From Microscillaceae bacterium (GTDB lineage: Bacteria > Bacteroidota > Bacteroidia > Cytophagales > Microscillaceae), in assembly GCA_025455045.1 (NCBI GenBank), contig JALONJ010000014.1:1-38280 (forward strand): 38,280 nt of DNA, read 5' to 3'. Position numbers and translations under genes: made by a program. Positions 1 to 8,930 of this stretch are shown one piece after another; the first letter of the stretch is position 1; each line of letters starts with the position of its first letter. The notes below the pieces were generated by a model. The model searched no databases and had not been told where the DNA came from. It saw only the letters and a list, made by a program, of their open reading frames with translations.

Positions 1-33
1 GCAATTCTATTGAATTCTGAAAAGCTCTCGCTT

Positions 34-117
34 TTCAGTGATTCTGAACGAAGTGAAGAATCTAAAGCGTTGATTATCAAGAGTTTCAGATTCTTCGCTC
101 CGCTCAGAATCACTGAA
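34..117. repeat. Inverted repeat, 30-bp arms
   Basis: Arms 34-63 and 88-117 are reverse complements with three mismatches, giving a stem of about 30 bp around a 24-nt loop that contains TTGATTATCAA. The arm sequence (GATTCT-TCGCTCCGCTCAGAATCAC type) resembles a string I recall seeing dispersed in many bacterial genomes. It could act as a hairpin in RNA or be a non-autonomous mobile relic; nothing in the sequence decides which. Confidence 0.75.
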
Positions 118-390
118 ATTGATAAATTTCAGAAAAAAGATTCTCATTCCTGAAAAGTGGTGAAGAACCATTTTATTTTTAAAATATTCCTAATCGAATA
201 ATAGCGATAAATTATGTTTTAAAATTAAAAATTTCGTTTATTAAAACAGGTTTAAATCCTGATTTTAACAATTTGCTAACGATTGAGTTTGGTTGAGGAA
301 TGTTTTGGCTGTTTTTTTTAATAGGAAGGAGCTTTTGAGCAGTAAATTGATGATTCTTTACCCATTTTCAGAAAATTCTAGCTTTATGCT

Positions 391-463
391 AAGTCTAAAC
401 TCATTTACGCGAGCAAGCTAGACAGCCTGCATTACAATTTTTCTGAAAAGTGCTGAAGAACCC
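391..463. repeat. 73-bp dispersed repeat, copy 1
   Basis: Aligns without gaps to 32478-32550 with about 13 differences in 73 positions. The shared core includes GACAGCCTGC and CTGAAAAG-(T/G)G-AAGAACCC. In the second copy the centre is a small palindrome, CAGGCT-AGAC-AGCCTG. Both copies sit in long gene-free spacers. Confidence 0.7.
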
Positions 464-506
464 AAATTTATTTATAATACATTGATTATCAGGTAGTTAT
501 AAAAAA

Positions 507-1091
507 TCAATCCTCCAGCCGCAATTGTTTCAAATCAAAAATAAAATCGGGCAAGACTGCCTCACCACTCAACTGGGTATCCCAAGTATCGAGGGTTTCA
601 AGGGCTTGATTGGGGCGATAAATGTAGGTAATTTCGGTTTCGGGGTTAATCAGCCAAGCCAAACGACAACCATTTGCCAGCCACTCCAGCATTTTGGCTT
701 GCAAAGTTATCAAATCATCGGTCGGCGATTTGATTTCTACCACAAAATCGGGGCAAATCGGCGGAAAAACCTTGCGCTCGGCACTTGTCAAAGCCTGCCA
801 ACGACTTTTCTCGACCCACGAAGCATCGGGCGAGCGCGTAGAGCCATTGGGCAATTTGAAGCCCGTCGAGGAATCAAAAACTAAACCTAATTTTGAATGA
901 TGATTCCAAAGCCAAAGTTGGCTCACCAAGGTAGAGTTGCGATTGCCGGTTTCGCCGCCTGTAGGTGCCATAATAAAAATTTGTCCTTCGCTGTTTTGCT
1001 CAATTCTCAAATCCCGATTCTCGAGGCAGAGCTGAAAAAACTGCTCATCAGTCAAATAGCCCAGCGATTTTTTAGTTTCTAAGGTGAGCAT
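507..1091 (-). CDS. Uma2 family (DUF820) PD-(D/E)XK nuclease-like protein
   Basis: 194 residues, the usual size for this family. Seen in the sequence: SPDASWV around residue 89 and PDFVVEIKSPTDD around 114-126, which together give the D89...E119-x-K121 pattern of a PD-(D/E)XK nuclease fold, followed by the family's typical KMLEWLANGCRLAWLINP segment. Uma2 proteins are predicted endonucleases of unknown biological role and are often present in many copies in cyanobacteria and some Bacteroidota. The ATG start gives MLTLETKK. It is a single gene flanked by repeats on both sides. Family assignment is firm; activity and target are not known, and there is no sign of a partner toxin, antitoxin or transposase. 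Confidence 0.88.
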   Translation of the reverse strand: MLTLETKKSLGYLTDEQFFQLCLENRDLRIEQNSEGQIFIMAPTGGETGNRNSTLVSQLWLWNHHSKLGLVFDSSTGFKLPNGSTRSPDASWVEKSRWQALTSAERKVFPPICPDFVVEIKSPTDDLITLQAKMLEWLANGCRLAWLINPETEITYIYRPNQALETLDTWDTQLSGEAVLPDFIFDLKQLRLED

Positions 1092-1253
1092 AATTTTTAA
1101 TTAAGTGGTAAAATACTGATAATCTAACCAAGCAAGACCTAGTCAATTGTTAATAAAAAAACCGATTTTTTAAAATAAATTTTAAAATAATCGGTCAGCT
1201 AAAAACCAGCATTAGAAAATGGGTGAAATCATAAACTATTGATTATCAATAGA

Positions 1254-1514
1254 TTAGGCTTCGTTATCCACTTCGGCTTTGGCTTTTTTAAATATTTTTT
1301 GGGAGTAATCGTGAATGGCTTCACTCAGGCTTTCGCCCATTGATTTGGCAAGCTCATTGGCTTTGTCCCATTGTGGACCGAGCTGGGTTTTGGCACGACT
1401 AAGCAACAATTGGCGAGTGCGGTCGCCTTTTTCGGGGGCGAGCAAAATACCGGCAACGACTCCGGCGGTTATTCCTGCCAAAAAGCCCAAAAATATTTTG
1501 GTGTTATTGTCCAT
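1254..1514 (-). CDS. YtxH domain-containing small membrane protein
   Basis: 86 residues. One N-terminal membrane segment (about 7-26) is rich in Gly and Ala and ends in LLAPEKG, the hallmark of YtxH proteins (GxxxGxxxG-LLAPxxG). The rest (about 35-80) is charged and predicted helical. YtxH proteins are usually envelope-stress or general-stress associated in Firmicutes and are common but uncharacterised in Bacteroidota. The start is ATG (MDNNTKIF). A palindrome at 1240-1248 lies 6 nt beyond the stop codon, so any transcript ends in or runs through it. No operon partner is evident. Confidence 0.85.
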   Translation of the reverse strand: MDNNTKIFLGFLAGITAGVVAGILLAPEKGDRTRQLLLSRAKTQLGPQWDKANELAKSMGESLSEAIHDYSQKIFKKAKAEVDNEA

Positions 1515-2269
1515 AGTGTTATTTGATTAGAGATTAAAATTAATTTTTAAATTTTCAAATTTTGGTTTGTCGTTTTTAACTTAGGAACGCGTAAATAAGG
1601 AATTAGGAATTAGAAATTATTTAATTGCCTGATTTTCAATTAATTATATTTTTAAAAGTATCACTTTGTTTTGAGTCTGTTCCTAATAAGTTGGTCATTT
1701 TTTTAGATAAACTATTGACTGTGTCTGCCTCTGGCTGATAATCAGAGCTTTGAGTTAGCACATCAGCACATTTTAAAATGAACACATTACTTAATACTAC
1801 TAGATTTGTCCGCAAAGACGCTAAGAAACCATTTTAGAATAGGATTAATCCTTGCTTGATTAGAACACAGATTTTTATGATTTTTTAAGATTACACAGAT
1901 TTTTTATCATCAATATTTTGGACATTTTTTATAAGTAATTGATTATCAGCTAGTTATGCTATTTTAAATATTTCTTGTAACTAACTGATTATCAAGCACT
2001 TAACAAAAAACTCGGAAAAGAACCCCGTCCGAGGGCAGGGGGCTTAGAAACCAGAAACTGTCCGAACGATTAATCATAAATGTCTTAATAATGTGTGTAA
2101 TCAGCGTTTAAAACACTTAAGTACACCCAGATAGTTGATAATCAGGCAGTTAATCATTTTAAAAAATAAAATTTTGAAACTTTCAATCAATTAAAAAATA
2201 GGTCAAAATAATTTTAAAACAACTTTTAAGGCGCAAAGTATTGAATATCAGTGATTATACAGCTTTGCA
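1515..2269. other. 755-nt repeat-rich spacer
   Basis: No gene seen. It holds a degenerate palindrome (TGATTTTCA near 1630) inside a region about 74% identical to 13105-13166; a long-form palindrome at 1708-1752; a TAATACTACTA plus CGCAAAGACGCTAAG string near 1792-1830; standard palindromes with cores at 1940-1948, 1986-1994 and 2136-2144; and a weak heptamer tract (AACTCGG from 2009, AGAAACCAGAAACT near 2046) in the plus orientation. The AACTCGG starts exactly 14 nt after the core at 1986. Confidence 0.7.
1708..1752. repeat. Long-form palindrome element (copy L1)
   Basis: TAA (1708) - 5 nt - TGA (1716-1718) - 23 nt - TCA (1742-1744) - 5 nt - TTG. The inserted 23 nt begin CTGTGTCTGCCTCTGG. 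Spacing of the outer parts equals that of the 25-bp palindrome; only the centre is expanded. Confidence 0.75.
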
Positions 2270-3217
2270 TCAATGTTTACTCGCTTTAAAAAGTTTTTGT
2301 TTTTCTTCTTTGGTAAGGCTTTCGTAACCCGTAGCCGATATTTTGTCCAAAATTGCGTCAATTTCGGCTTGGTCGGGGGTTTCGCTTGCCGTATTACGGG
2401 AGTTGGCAGCATTGTGAGTACTGCCTACGGTTACTTTGGTTTTGCTTACGTAGGTAGCTTTCATTTTGGAGCGGCGTTTGAACAAACCCAAAAAATTATG
2501 AATCCATTTACCCCAATCGTTGCCTTTTTGCAACTGAATAACATAAATATAACCAATCAAAGCCCCGCCCAAGTGGGCGATTTCACCGCCCGGATTCATT
2601 CCGCGCAAACCAAACACAAAGAACAAAACTTGAAACAAAGCTATATATTTGATGGGTACCGGACCCAACAAAAACAAATGGAAAATGTAATTGGGGGTAA
2701 GGGTTGCCGCACCGACTACCATCGCCGACACACCTGCCGAAGCCCCAATCAAGGCGGCACCGCGGTAATCGGGCAATAAAGGATAAAACAACATAAAAGC
2801 CACGCCACCGGCTAAACCACCCAACACATACAAACTGGTTACGCGCTTGCTCCCCAAATACTCCTCGATGACTTTGCCAAACCAATACAAAAAGAGTAAA
2901 TTGCCCAAAATATGGAAAAAATCGACGTGGGCAAAAAAGTAAGTAACGAATGTCCAAGGGCGAAAAACCAACTCGCGCAAGGTAGAAGGTAGGGTGATAA
3001 ATGAGCTAAAATAGCCAAAAAGTGAGGCTGATGCCGCTCGCCCGTAGGTGAGGTGCAGTATCACATACAATAAATTGAGGAAAACAAAGACCATCAAGTT
3101 GATGACAATAATTTGCATCAAGGCATTGTTTTGCCGCCGAAATGTATTTCTTAAATCTTCAAAAATGCCGTTCATATCCGTATCAAATGTCAAAATTTGC
3201 TTGCCAAAAATATCCAA
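2270..3217 (-). CDS. Rhomboid family intramembrane serine protease (with C-terminal tail)
   Basis: 315 residues. Six or so membrane segments between about 35 and 228. The HxxxxxxxN element is in TM2 (AHVDFFHILGN, about 97-106), the catalytic Ser is S160 in GASAG, and the catalytic His is H215 in AHLGG: a complete Ser-His dyad. Rhomboids cleave single-pass membrane proteins within the bilayer. After the last helix comes a soluble tail ending in a short conserved-looking helical segment (about 284-313, AEIDAILDKISATGYESLTK), a tail I recall from Bacteroidota rhomboids. It lies 166 nt downstream of a second rhomboid gene and may be co-transcribed with it and mutL. ATG start chosen at 3217; an internal ATG at residue 15 is a reasonable alternative. 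Substrate unknown. Confidence 0.9.
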   Translation of the reverse strand: MDIFGKQILTFDTDMNGIFEDLRNTFRRQNNALMQIIVINLMVFVFLNLLYVILHLTYGRAASASLFGYFSSFITLPSTLRELVFRPWTFVTYFFAHVDFFHILGNLLFLYWFGKVIEEYLGSKRVTSLYVLGGLAGGVAFMLFYPLLPDYRGAALIGASAGVSAMVVGAATLTPNYIFHLFLLGPVPIKYIALFQVLFFVFGLRGMNPGGEIAHLGGALIGYIYVIQLQKGNDWGKWIHNFLGLFKRRSKMKATYVSKTKVTVGSTHNAANSRNTASETPDQAEIDAILDKISATGYESLTKEEKQKLFKASKH

Positions 3218-3383
3218 AATTATTTTTTGCCGGTCGTATGGTAAATTTAAACAATCTTCGCCTTAATTCCTAACGAATATTTTTTAAAAATTTCCGTCCT
3301 ATTTCAGTTAAATTATAAATAATTTTATAATTGCCTGATAATCAAATGATTACGCCCGAAAATTATTATTTGTTAAATTTCAA
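3218..3383. repeat. Short spacer with one 25-bp palindrome
   Basis: Between the two rhomboid genes; holds a palindrome with core at 3336-3344 (CTGATAATCAAATGATTA, TTA at the expected spacing). No terminator hairpin with a T-run is visible, so read-through between the rhomboids is possible. Confidence 0.7.
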
Positions 3384-4160
3384 TTAGTACTGTCGCCGCA
3401 CTCGCCAGTATTTTATCAACAAAAATCCAATCAACGCTCCGCCCAAGTGGGCAAAGTGCGCTACATTGCTCATACCGGCATAGCCCAAGCCGGAGTATAT
3501 TTCAAAAATCATATAAAATCCAATCAAATATTTTGCCTTAATCGGTACCGGCAGAAATAAAAGCATTAGTTCTATATTGGGGAATAACAAAAATATGGCA
3601 ATTAAAATTCCAAATATTGCCCCCGAAGCCCCTACGGTATGCGATTCCTTGATTTTGAAATAAAGCATTTCTTTGACCAACTCAACGCTTGCCGGAAGCC
3701 CATTGGCTTCGATATAATCATTGAATTTATCAACGGCTTTGTTGTATTTGTCTTTTTCGTAAGCCGCCAAGTACTGCACAAAGGCTTCTTCGGAAGGGTT
3801 GTTTTGAAAAGCGTTTACGGCTTGTCGTTGTAGTTGGACTTCGCCGTACATCACCGTATAATTAAGAATACCTGCGCCCATTCCACAAAGCATATAATAA
3901 CTCAAAAACCGGCGCGAACCAATGGTCATTTCAATCAAAGGTCCAAACACCAACAAACCTAACATATTGCTGGCAAAATGGAAAAAATTGGCGTGAACAA
4001 ACATATATGTCATAATTTGCCATACTCGAAAATGTTCGGACTCAAAATAACGCAAGCCAAACAATAAAGGAAAATCTATTCGGAATAACTCTTGTAAAGC
4101 AAAGACTATCAAATTGATTACCAGCAAGTTGCGAGCTATTGGTGTGAGTTGTTGTCCCAT
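3384..4160 (-). CDS. Rhomboid family intramembrane serine protease
   Basis: 258 residues with the full catalytic set: TM2 motif FVHANFFHFASN (about 54-65), S179 in GASGAIFG and H238 in AHLGGALIG. Between the early and late helices there is a hydrophilic insertion of about 65 residues (about 107-172) that is absent from the neighbouring rhomboid. The start codon overlaps the 3' end of mutL by 25 nt in another frame, so translation is probably coupled to mutL. Two different rhomboids side by side suggest distinct substrates rather than a recent duplication, because the sequences differ strongly outside the motifs. Function beyond intramembrane proteolysis is unknown. Confidence 0.92.
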   Translation of the reverse strand: MGQQLTPIARNLLVINLIVFALQELFRIDFPLLFGLRYFESEHFRVWQIMTYMFVHANFFHFASNMLGLLVFGPLIEMTIGSRRFLSYYMLCGMGAGILNYTVMYGEVQLQRQAVNAFQNNPSEEAFVQYLAAYEKDKYNKAVDKFNDYIEANGLPASVELVKEMLYFKIKESHTVGASGAIFGILIAIFLLFPNIELMLLFLPVPIKAKYLIGFYMIFEIYSGLGYAGMSNVAHFAHLGGALIGFLLIKYWRVRRQY

Positions 4161-6016
4161 AAATGCGTTTTTGTAAAAAAATTGGTTATTTGGTTTATAT
4201 TCAACATTACAATAATCAGGTTGCCCGAGGGTGTATAGTGGGGGTTGGAGGAAGCAAACAAACGGTCAATCAAAGCGTTCATTTCGGCTTGATTCATCAA
4301 TTTTGCCGATTTGTGGGCGTGGCGTTTTGCCAAAGCCCGTTTGAGGCGCAAATTTTTATCTACCTTGAGTTCGGCTTGGAGGTTTTTGAATTGTTCCAAC
4401 AAGCCTTCCAACAACTCTTGCTCGTTTTCGCCTTCGCAATCGGCGGGGATTCCCTTTAGCAACAATCGATTTTCGGATAAAACATCAAAAACAAATCCTA
4501 AGTTATGAATTTCGGTAGAAATTTCGCTAATTAATTGAAAATCAGTCGAATTTAATTGAATTGTTGCCGGAAAAACCAATTGTTGCGAGAGTCCTGCCAT
4601 TTTGTCGCTTTGATTCACCAATTTGTCATACCAAATTCGCTCCCAAGCCGCCCGTTGGTCAATCATCATCAGCCCGGATTTGACCGGCGTAAGCAAGTAT
4701 TGACTTTGCACCTGAATAATTGAGCGATTTTTGGGCGAAAAGCCTTCATTTGTTTTGGCTTTTTCGGGGCTTATTTGATTGACATTGCTTTCAAAAGTAA
4801 GCAAATTTTCGCTTTCCGGCTCAGATTCGGGGGTTTTGGCTTTCAAATCGGCGTAGATTTTTTCCCAATTATCCAAATTATTTTTTTGTCGATAATCAAA
4901 TTCTTGGCTAGGCTTAAAATTAAAACTTTGGTCGCCCGGGTAGAGTTTGTTTTCGGCTAAAGTGTTGGTTTTCAATTGATTAGGATTAAAATTGACATCT
5001 ACATCAAAATCAATTGCCGGCGTGAGGTTATGCACGCTCAAAGCCTTGCGAACTGCCGATTGGACAATGGCATAGACCGTCCGTTCATCATCAAATTTGA
5101 CTTCGGTTTTGGTAGGGTGGATATTAATATCAATATGAATGGGGTCAATTTCCAAAAACAAGACATAAAAAGGGTGATTGTCTGCCGGAATCAGGCTCTC
5201 GTAGGCACTCACTACGGCGTGGTGCAAGTACGAATGACGAATATAGCGTTTATTGACCAAAAAAAACTGCTCGCCGCGCGTTTTTTTGGCATTTTCGGGC
5301 TTGCCGATATAGCCCCAAATATTGAGTAAAGGTGTATCTTCTTGGCATGAAGCCAATTGTTTTTGATAATTTTTACCAAAAATTTGGACAATTCTTTGGC
5401 TTAGTTTGGTGGCGGGGAGTTGATATACTTCCAAATCATTGTGATACAAAGAAAACTCTATTTCGGGGTGTGCCAAAACCACCCGTTGAAACTCATCTAA
5501 AATGTGGCGCATTTCTACCGGATTGGATTTGAGGAAATTGCGCCGCGCCGGAACATTAAAAAATACATTTTTGACTGCCAATGAAGTGCCGAGTTGGCAA
5601 GCTATGGTCTCTTGAGATTTGATTTTAGAGCCTTCAATCTGAATACAAGTGCCTAAATCATCGCCCACTCGCCGAGTTTTAAGCTCAACTTGAGCAACGG
5701 CGGCTATGGAAGCCAAAGCCTCGCCCCGAAAGCCCATAGTGCGAATATTGAACAAATCATCGGTAGTTTTGATTTTGGAAGTAGCGTGCCGTTCAAACGA
5801 CATACGCGCATCAGTTTCGGACATTCCGATACCATCATCAATCACTTGTACCAAAGTTTTGCCGGCATCTTTGACCAACAAGCGAATGGTCTTGGCTTGG
5901 GCATCGATGGCGTTCTCGAGCAATTCTTTGACGATGGAAGCCGGTCTTTGCACCACTTCACCCGCCGCTATTTGATTGGCAATGGCATCAGGCAACAGCC
6001 GGATTATATCTTGCAT
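4136..6016 (-). CDS. mutL: DNA mismatch repair protein MutL
   Basis: 626 residues, normal for MutL. The N-terminal GHKL ATPase has E34-N35 in KELLENAIDA, D60-x-G-x-G in IDDGIGM, and GFRGEAL at 95-101. A variable linker (about 335-420) leads to the C-terminal dimerisation domain. MutL couples MutS mismatch recognition to strand incision and removal. The C-terminal metal-binding endonuclease motif, DQHA(X)2E(X)4E in nicking MutL proteins, reads D453-QRAAWERIWY-D464 here: His is Arg and the last Glu is Asp. The later Cys-containing motif reads ASSNPHYTP, with no Cys. The gene heads a probable operon with two rhomboid genes; the first overlaps it by 25 nt. ATPase role is firm; endonuclease activity is doubtful. 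Confidence 0.96.
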   Translation of the reverse strand: MQDIIRLLPDAIANQIAAGEVVQRPASIVKELLENAIDAQAKTIRLLVKDAGKTLVQVIDDGIGMSETDARMSFERHATSKIKTTDDLFNIRTMGFRGEALASIAAVAQVELKTRRVGDDLGTCIQIEGSKIKSQETIACQLGTSLAVKNVFFNVPARRNFLKSNPVEMRHILDEFQRVVLAHPEIEFSLYHNDLEVYQLPATKLSQRIVQIFGKNYQKQLASCQEDTPLLNIWGYIGKPENAKKTRGEQFFLVNKRYIRHSYLHHAVVSAYESLIPADNHPFYVLFLEIDPIHIDINIHPTKTEVKFDDERTVYAIVQSAVRKALSVHNLTPAIDFDVDVNFNPNQLKTNTLAENKLYPGDQSFNFKPSQEFDYRQKNNLDNWEKIYADLKAKTPESEPESENLLTFESNVNQISPEKAKTNEGFSPKNRSIIQVQSQYLLTPVKSGLMMIDQRAAWERIWYDKLVNQSDKMAGLSQQLVFPATIQLNSTDFQLISEISTEIHNLGFVFDVLSENRLLLKGIPADCEGENEQELLEGLLEQFKNLQAELKVDKNLRLKRALAKRHAHKSAKLMNQAEMNALIDRLFASSNPHYTPSGNLIIVMLNINQITNFFTKTHLWDNNSHQ

Positions 6017-6616
6017 AGGTATAAATCGTTTTTTGGTTAAGTTTTTTGATTTTCAAAATATTGATTATCAAGTACTTGTGGTTTATTAAAAAAACTTCTA
6101 ATACTACTATACAAAATATGTTTTCACGCAAAGACGCTAAGACGCAAAATATTGATTATCAATGATTTATATTTATCGATTTGAAATTTGTATAGTAGTA
6201 TGAAAACATCAAATCATTCGAAAAATAATGACTTGAAAGCAAATTTAAGTAATAGAAACTTAGTAAATGCCCGATTTTAGAAATTTTATTTAATCAATTG
6301 ATAATCAATGCTTTATATCACTAAAATTTAGTACATTTTATAAACTTGTCCGCCTCTGGCAGATTAACTCATTACTTACTAAATTTGCTTGTCAAGATAT
6401 TTTTTACAATTTTCTTTTGGGTTTATAGTTTCTGGCAGAGTTTTTTCGTTAGAAATTAGTAAAAAAATAAAGTATTATTTTTAAAAATATAATTAATTGA
6501 TAATCAGGCATTTACATAATTTCTAATTCCTAATTGTTAATTCTTAATTCCTTATTTGTCAAGGGTTTGTAAATTGCAAAGCAAAACCCATTAGATATTT
6601 TAATTTTAACCGACTC
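6017..6616. other. 600-nt repeat-rich divergent spacer (mutL / porP-like)
   Basis: No gene. It holds palindromes with cores at 6062, 6153, 6299 and 6498, an inverted repeat with 15-bp perfect arms (6101-6115 and 6187-6201) that encloses a CGCAAAGACGCTAAGACGC string and the palindrome at 6153, a fragment of the long-form element (GTCCGCCTCTGG near 6348), and an AATTCCTAATT-type run near 6520-6560 that is the reverse complement of one near 1600. Promoters for both flanking genes should lie here, but no clear TAnnTTTG box was found. Confidence 0.65.
6101..6201. repeat. 101-bp element with 15-bp perfect inverted ends
   Basis: ATACTACTATACAAA (6101-6115) is the exact reverse complement of 6187-6201. 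Inside are CGCAAAGACGCTAAGACGC (from 6127) and a palindrome core at 6153-6161. Related left ends without the right arm occur near 1790 and 9088. The size and ends suit a non-autonomous mobile element or its remains; I see no clear target duplication. Confidence 0.55.
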
Positions 6617-7633
6617 TTGAAAGCTAACTCACTCATTATTACCGGATTGCTTGTTTTATTTTCTTGGCTCGTGTCCCGAGCGCAAGACCCGCATTTTTCG
6701 CAATTTTATGCCGCTCCCTTATACCTCAATCCGGCAATGACCGGCACTACCCTACAAGGCAGATTTATGTTCAATTATCGCGCACAATGGACAAAACTAC
6801 CCGGCGAGTTTGCGACTTATCAGGCGGCTTATGACCATTATTCCAGCCGATTGCGCAGTGGGTTTGGCTTTTTTGCCCACCTTGACCGTGCCGGAGCAGT
6901 AGGTGTGCGCTCGCTTAATTTGGGTTTTTCGTATGCCTATAATCTACAACTTGACAACCGGTGGGGACTAAGAGGCGGATTTCAAGTAGCTTATGGCAAT
7001 CGGGGGCTGGATTATTACAAGCTGTTGTTTGGCGATCAACTTACCGATTTGGGGGCTACGGGTTTGCCGACTGCCGAACCTGACTTGGCAAATTTGAATG
7101 TAAATTATTTGGATTTGAATATGGGTTGGATGTTGTACTCATCTAATTTTTGGTTAGGGGTATCGGCTTTGCACCTCAATCGCCCCAATCAAGCTCTAGG
7201 TGAAATAAACGACCCGCTACCTATCAAATATTCTATTCAAATGGGTTATAAAATGGTCAAGCAAACCCTCAATAAAAATAAAGACGATTACAAAGCCTCC
7301 TTTTCACCGGCAATTCTTTACAGCCGTCAGGGCAACTATCAACAACTCGATGTGGGGGCAAATGGCTTTTTAGACCCACTTATTCTGGGCGTTTGGTATC
7401 GAGCTGTACCTTTTCAGAAGTCCTATTACGGAGCTTTGGTTACAATGGCGGGTATCAAATATCAGGATTGGCAATTTTTGTACAGTTATGATTTTGCGGT
7501 GGGCAGATTTGCGCAGGCTACCGGTGGAGCGCACGAAATATCCATAGCGATTAACTTTGCTGATGAACAAACCAAAAAACGCTACAAACGCAAACGAAAA
7601 AAAGCCCCGGAGTTTCCTTCTATGGTTTATTGA
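6617..7633 (+). CDS. PorP/SprF family type IX secretion system outer-membrane protein
   Basis: 338 residues. A signal peptide (about 1-22, ending SRAQ) is followed by DPHFSQFYAAPLYLNPAMTG, the diagnostic N-terminal signature of the PorP/SprF family. The rest alternates as expected for an outer-membrane beta-barrel. These proteins are shell or adaptor parts of the type IX secretion/gliding machinery, and many paralogues serve particular secreted adhesins. The only sensible start is TTG at 6617, which places a Lys right before the hydrophobic signal core. The gene is alone here, not next to porK/L/M/N; the related PorE-like protein lies 21 kb away at 28344-30380. Tail is rich in Lys/Arg. Confidence 0.9.
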   Translation: MKANSLIITGLLVLFSWLVSRAQDPHFSQFYAAPLYLNPAMTGTTLQGRFMFNYRAQWTKLPGEFATYQAAYDHYSSRLRSGFGFFAHLDRAGAVGVRSLNLGFSYAYNLQLDNRWGLRGGFQVAYGNRGLDYYKLLFGDQLTDLGATGLPTAEPDLANLNVNYLDLNMGWMLYSSNFWLGVSALHLNRPNQALGEINDPLPIKYSIQMGYKMVKQTLNKNKDDYKASFSPAILYSRQGNYQQLDVGANGFLDPLILGVWYRAVPFQKSYYGALVTMAGIKYQDWQFLYSYDFAVGRFAQATGGAHEISIAINFADEQTKKRYKRKRKKAPEFPSMVY

Positions 7634-7799
7634 GTTTTTTGCTATCAGCAACCAAATATTCATAATCAACTGATTATCAGCATTTTACATACTTTCAATT
7701 GTAATTACAACAAATTGCCCAATTGCATAAAAAAAGTGATTTCTCAGGGGCAAAAATTTGCCTTACGAGAAATCACCAAATTTTATATTCAAAAAAAAA
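7634..7799. other. Spacer between convergent genes
   Basis: Holds one palindrome (core 7671-7679, with TAA and TTA at the proper spacing) and the terminator hairpin at 7736-7776. Confidence 0.8.
7736..7776 (-). terminator. Rho-independent terminator of dnaJ
   Basis: 10-bp stem GTGATTTCTC (7736-7745) pairing with 7767-7776, with an inner GGCAAA/TTTGCC stem. Read on the minus strand it is followed by a run of seven T, so it ends grpE-dnaJ transcription. It may also slow plus-strand transcripts from the porP-like gene. Confidence 0.85.
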
Positions 7800-8930
7800 C
7801 TAGCGAAAAAACTCGCCAAATCGCTCAAAAAAACTTTTGCCTTTTTTGTTGGGATTGGGACTAAAATTGGTTGATTCGCGGAGTTTTTCAAGTAGTTCGC
7901 GCTCTTGTTTGGTCAGGTTTTGGGGAGTCCAGATATTGATGTGAACGAGCAAGTCACCTTTCTCGTAGCTTTCTAAATCTTTGACTCCTTTGCCTTTCAA
8001 GCGTTTTATTTCCCCACTTTGCGTACCGGCCGGAATGTTGATTTTGGCTTTGCCCCCCAAAGTAGGTATCTCAACATCTGTACCCAAAGCGGCATCAACA
8101 AAACTGATATGCAGTTCATAAATCAGGTTTTTGCCATCTCTTTGTAGTTCTTCGTGCGGAACTTCCTCAACGGCAATGAGCAAATCACCCGCCATACCCC
8201 CGCGCGGGGGCACATTGCCTTTGCCTCGCATCGAGAGTTCCATTCCTTCGCCTACACCGGCGGGTATGTTGATGCTGATTACTTCTTCTTCCAATATTCG
8301 CCCTTCGCCATAACATACTTCACATTTGTCTTGAATGATTTTGCCTTCGCCATTGCAGGTAGGGCAGGTAGAAGTAGATACCATTTGCCCAAGCATTGTA
8401 TTCATTACTTTGCGAACTTGACCTGAACCTTGACAAGTAGGGCAAGCTCGCAAAGAAGAACCATTTTTGGAGCCATTGCCATTGCAAGCCTTACAAGTGA
8501 TGTGGCGTTTGACTTTGATTTTTTTCTCAACTCCTTCGGCGATTTCGTCGAGGGTAAGCTTGAGCTTTATGCGCAAGTTAGAACCCCGCCGCGAGTTGAA
8601 TCCTCCACCAAATCCGCCACTGAAGAAACTTTCAAAAGGACTGCCGCCACCACTGAAAATATCGTTGAATTGGCTAAATATATCGTTCATCTCAAAATCA
8701 CGTCCATTTACGCCTTTGTGTCCAAATTGGTCATAACGGCGGCGTTTTTCGGGGTCGCTGAGTACATCGTAGGCTTCGGCGGCTTCTTTGAATTTTTCCT
8801 CAGCCGAGTGGTCACCCGGATTTTTGTCGGGGTGATATTTGATAGCCATTTTTCGGTAGGCTTTTTTGACTTCTTCAGCATCGGCATTTTTGCCTACGCC
8901 TAATATTTCGTAGTAATCTCGTTTTGTCAT
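7800..8930 (-). CDS. dnaJ: Chaperone protein DnaJ
   Basis: 376 residues, full-length type I DnaJ. J domain 4-70 with H33-P34-D35; Gly/Phe-rich region about 73-115 ([18 protein letters not shown]); four CxxCxGxG zinc repeats with Cys pairs at 146/149, 163/166, 189/192 and 203/206; C-terminal substrate-binding domains to the end. DnaJ delivers unfolded proteins to DnaK and stimulates its ATPase. grpE lies upstream on the same strand across a 259-nt spacer with two palindromes; dnaK is not in the window. A strong terminator follows. Confidence 0.97.
   Translation of the reverse strand: MTKRDYYEILGVGKNADAEEVKKAYRKMAIKYHPDKNPGDHSAEEKFKEAAEAYDVLSDPEKRRRYDQFGHKGVNGRDFEMNDIFSQFNDIFSGGGSPFESFFSGGFGGGFNSRRGSNLRIKLKLTLDEIAEGVEKKIKVKRHITCKACNGNGSKNGSSLRACPTCQGSGQVRKVMNTMLGQMVSTSTCPTCNGEGKIIQDKCEVCYGEGRILEEEVISINIPAGVGEGMELSMRGKGNVPPRGGMAGDLLIAVEEVPHEELQRDGKNLIYELHISFVDAALGTDVEIPTLGGKAKINIPAGTQSGEIKRLKGKGVKDLESYEKGDLLVHINIWTPQNLTKQERELLEKLRESTNFSPNPNKKGKSFFERFGEFFR

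Larger units (their letters stand above)
1..506. other. Repeat-filled spacer, no gene
   Basis: No convincing coding region. It holds a perfect 9-bp hairpin at 17-38 (CTGAAAAGC, loop TCTC), the 30-bp inverted repeat at 34-117 with a palindrome core TGATTATCA at 71-79 in its loop, two copies of a CTGAAAAGTG-GAAGAACC-like string (from about 151 and 443), one copy of a 73-bp dispersed repeat (391-463), and a standard palindrome centred on 483-491 with TAA and TTA at the expected 5-nt spacing, just past the 3' end of the Uma2 gene. Confidence 0.7.

Noticed and set aside
507-1091. Uma2 protein as part of a defence island or transposon
   Set aside because: No transposase, restriction, toxin or defence gene is nearby; Uma2 genes are often solitary.
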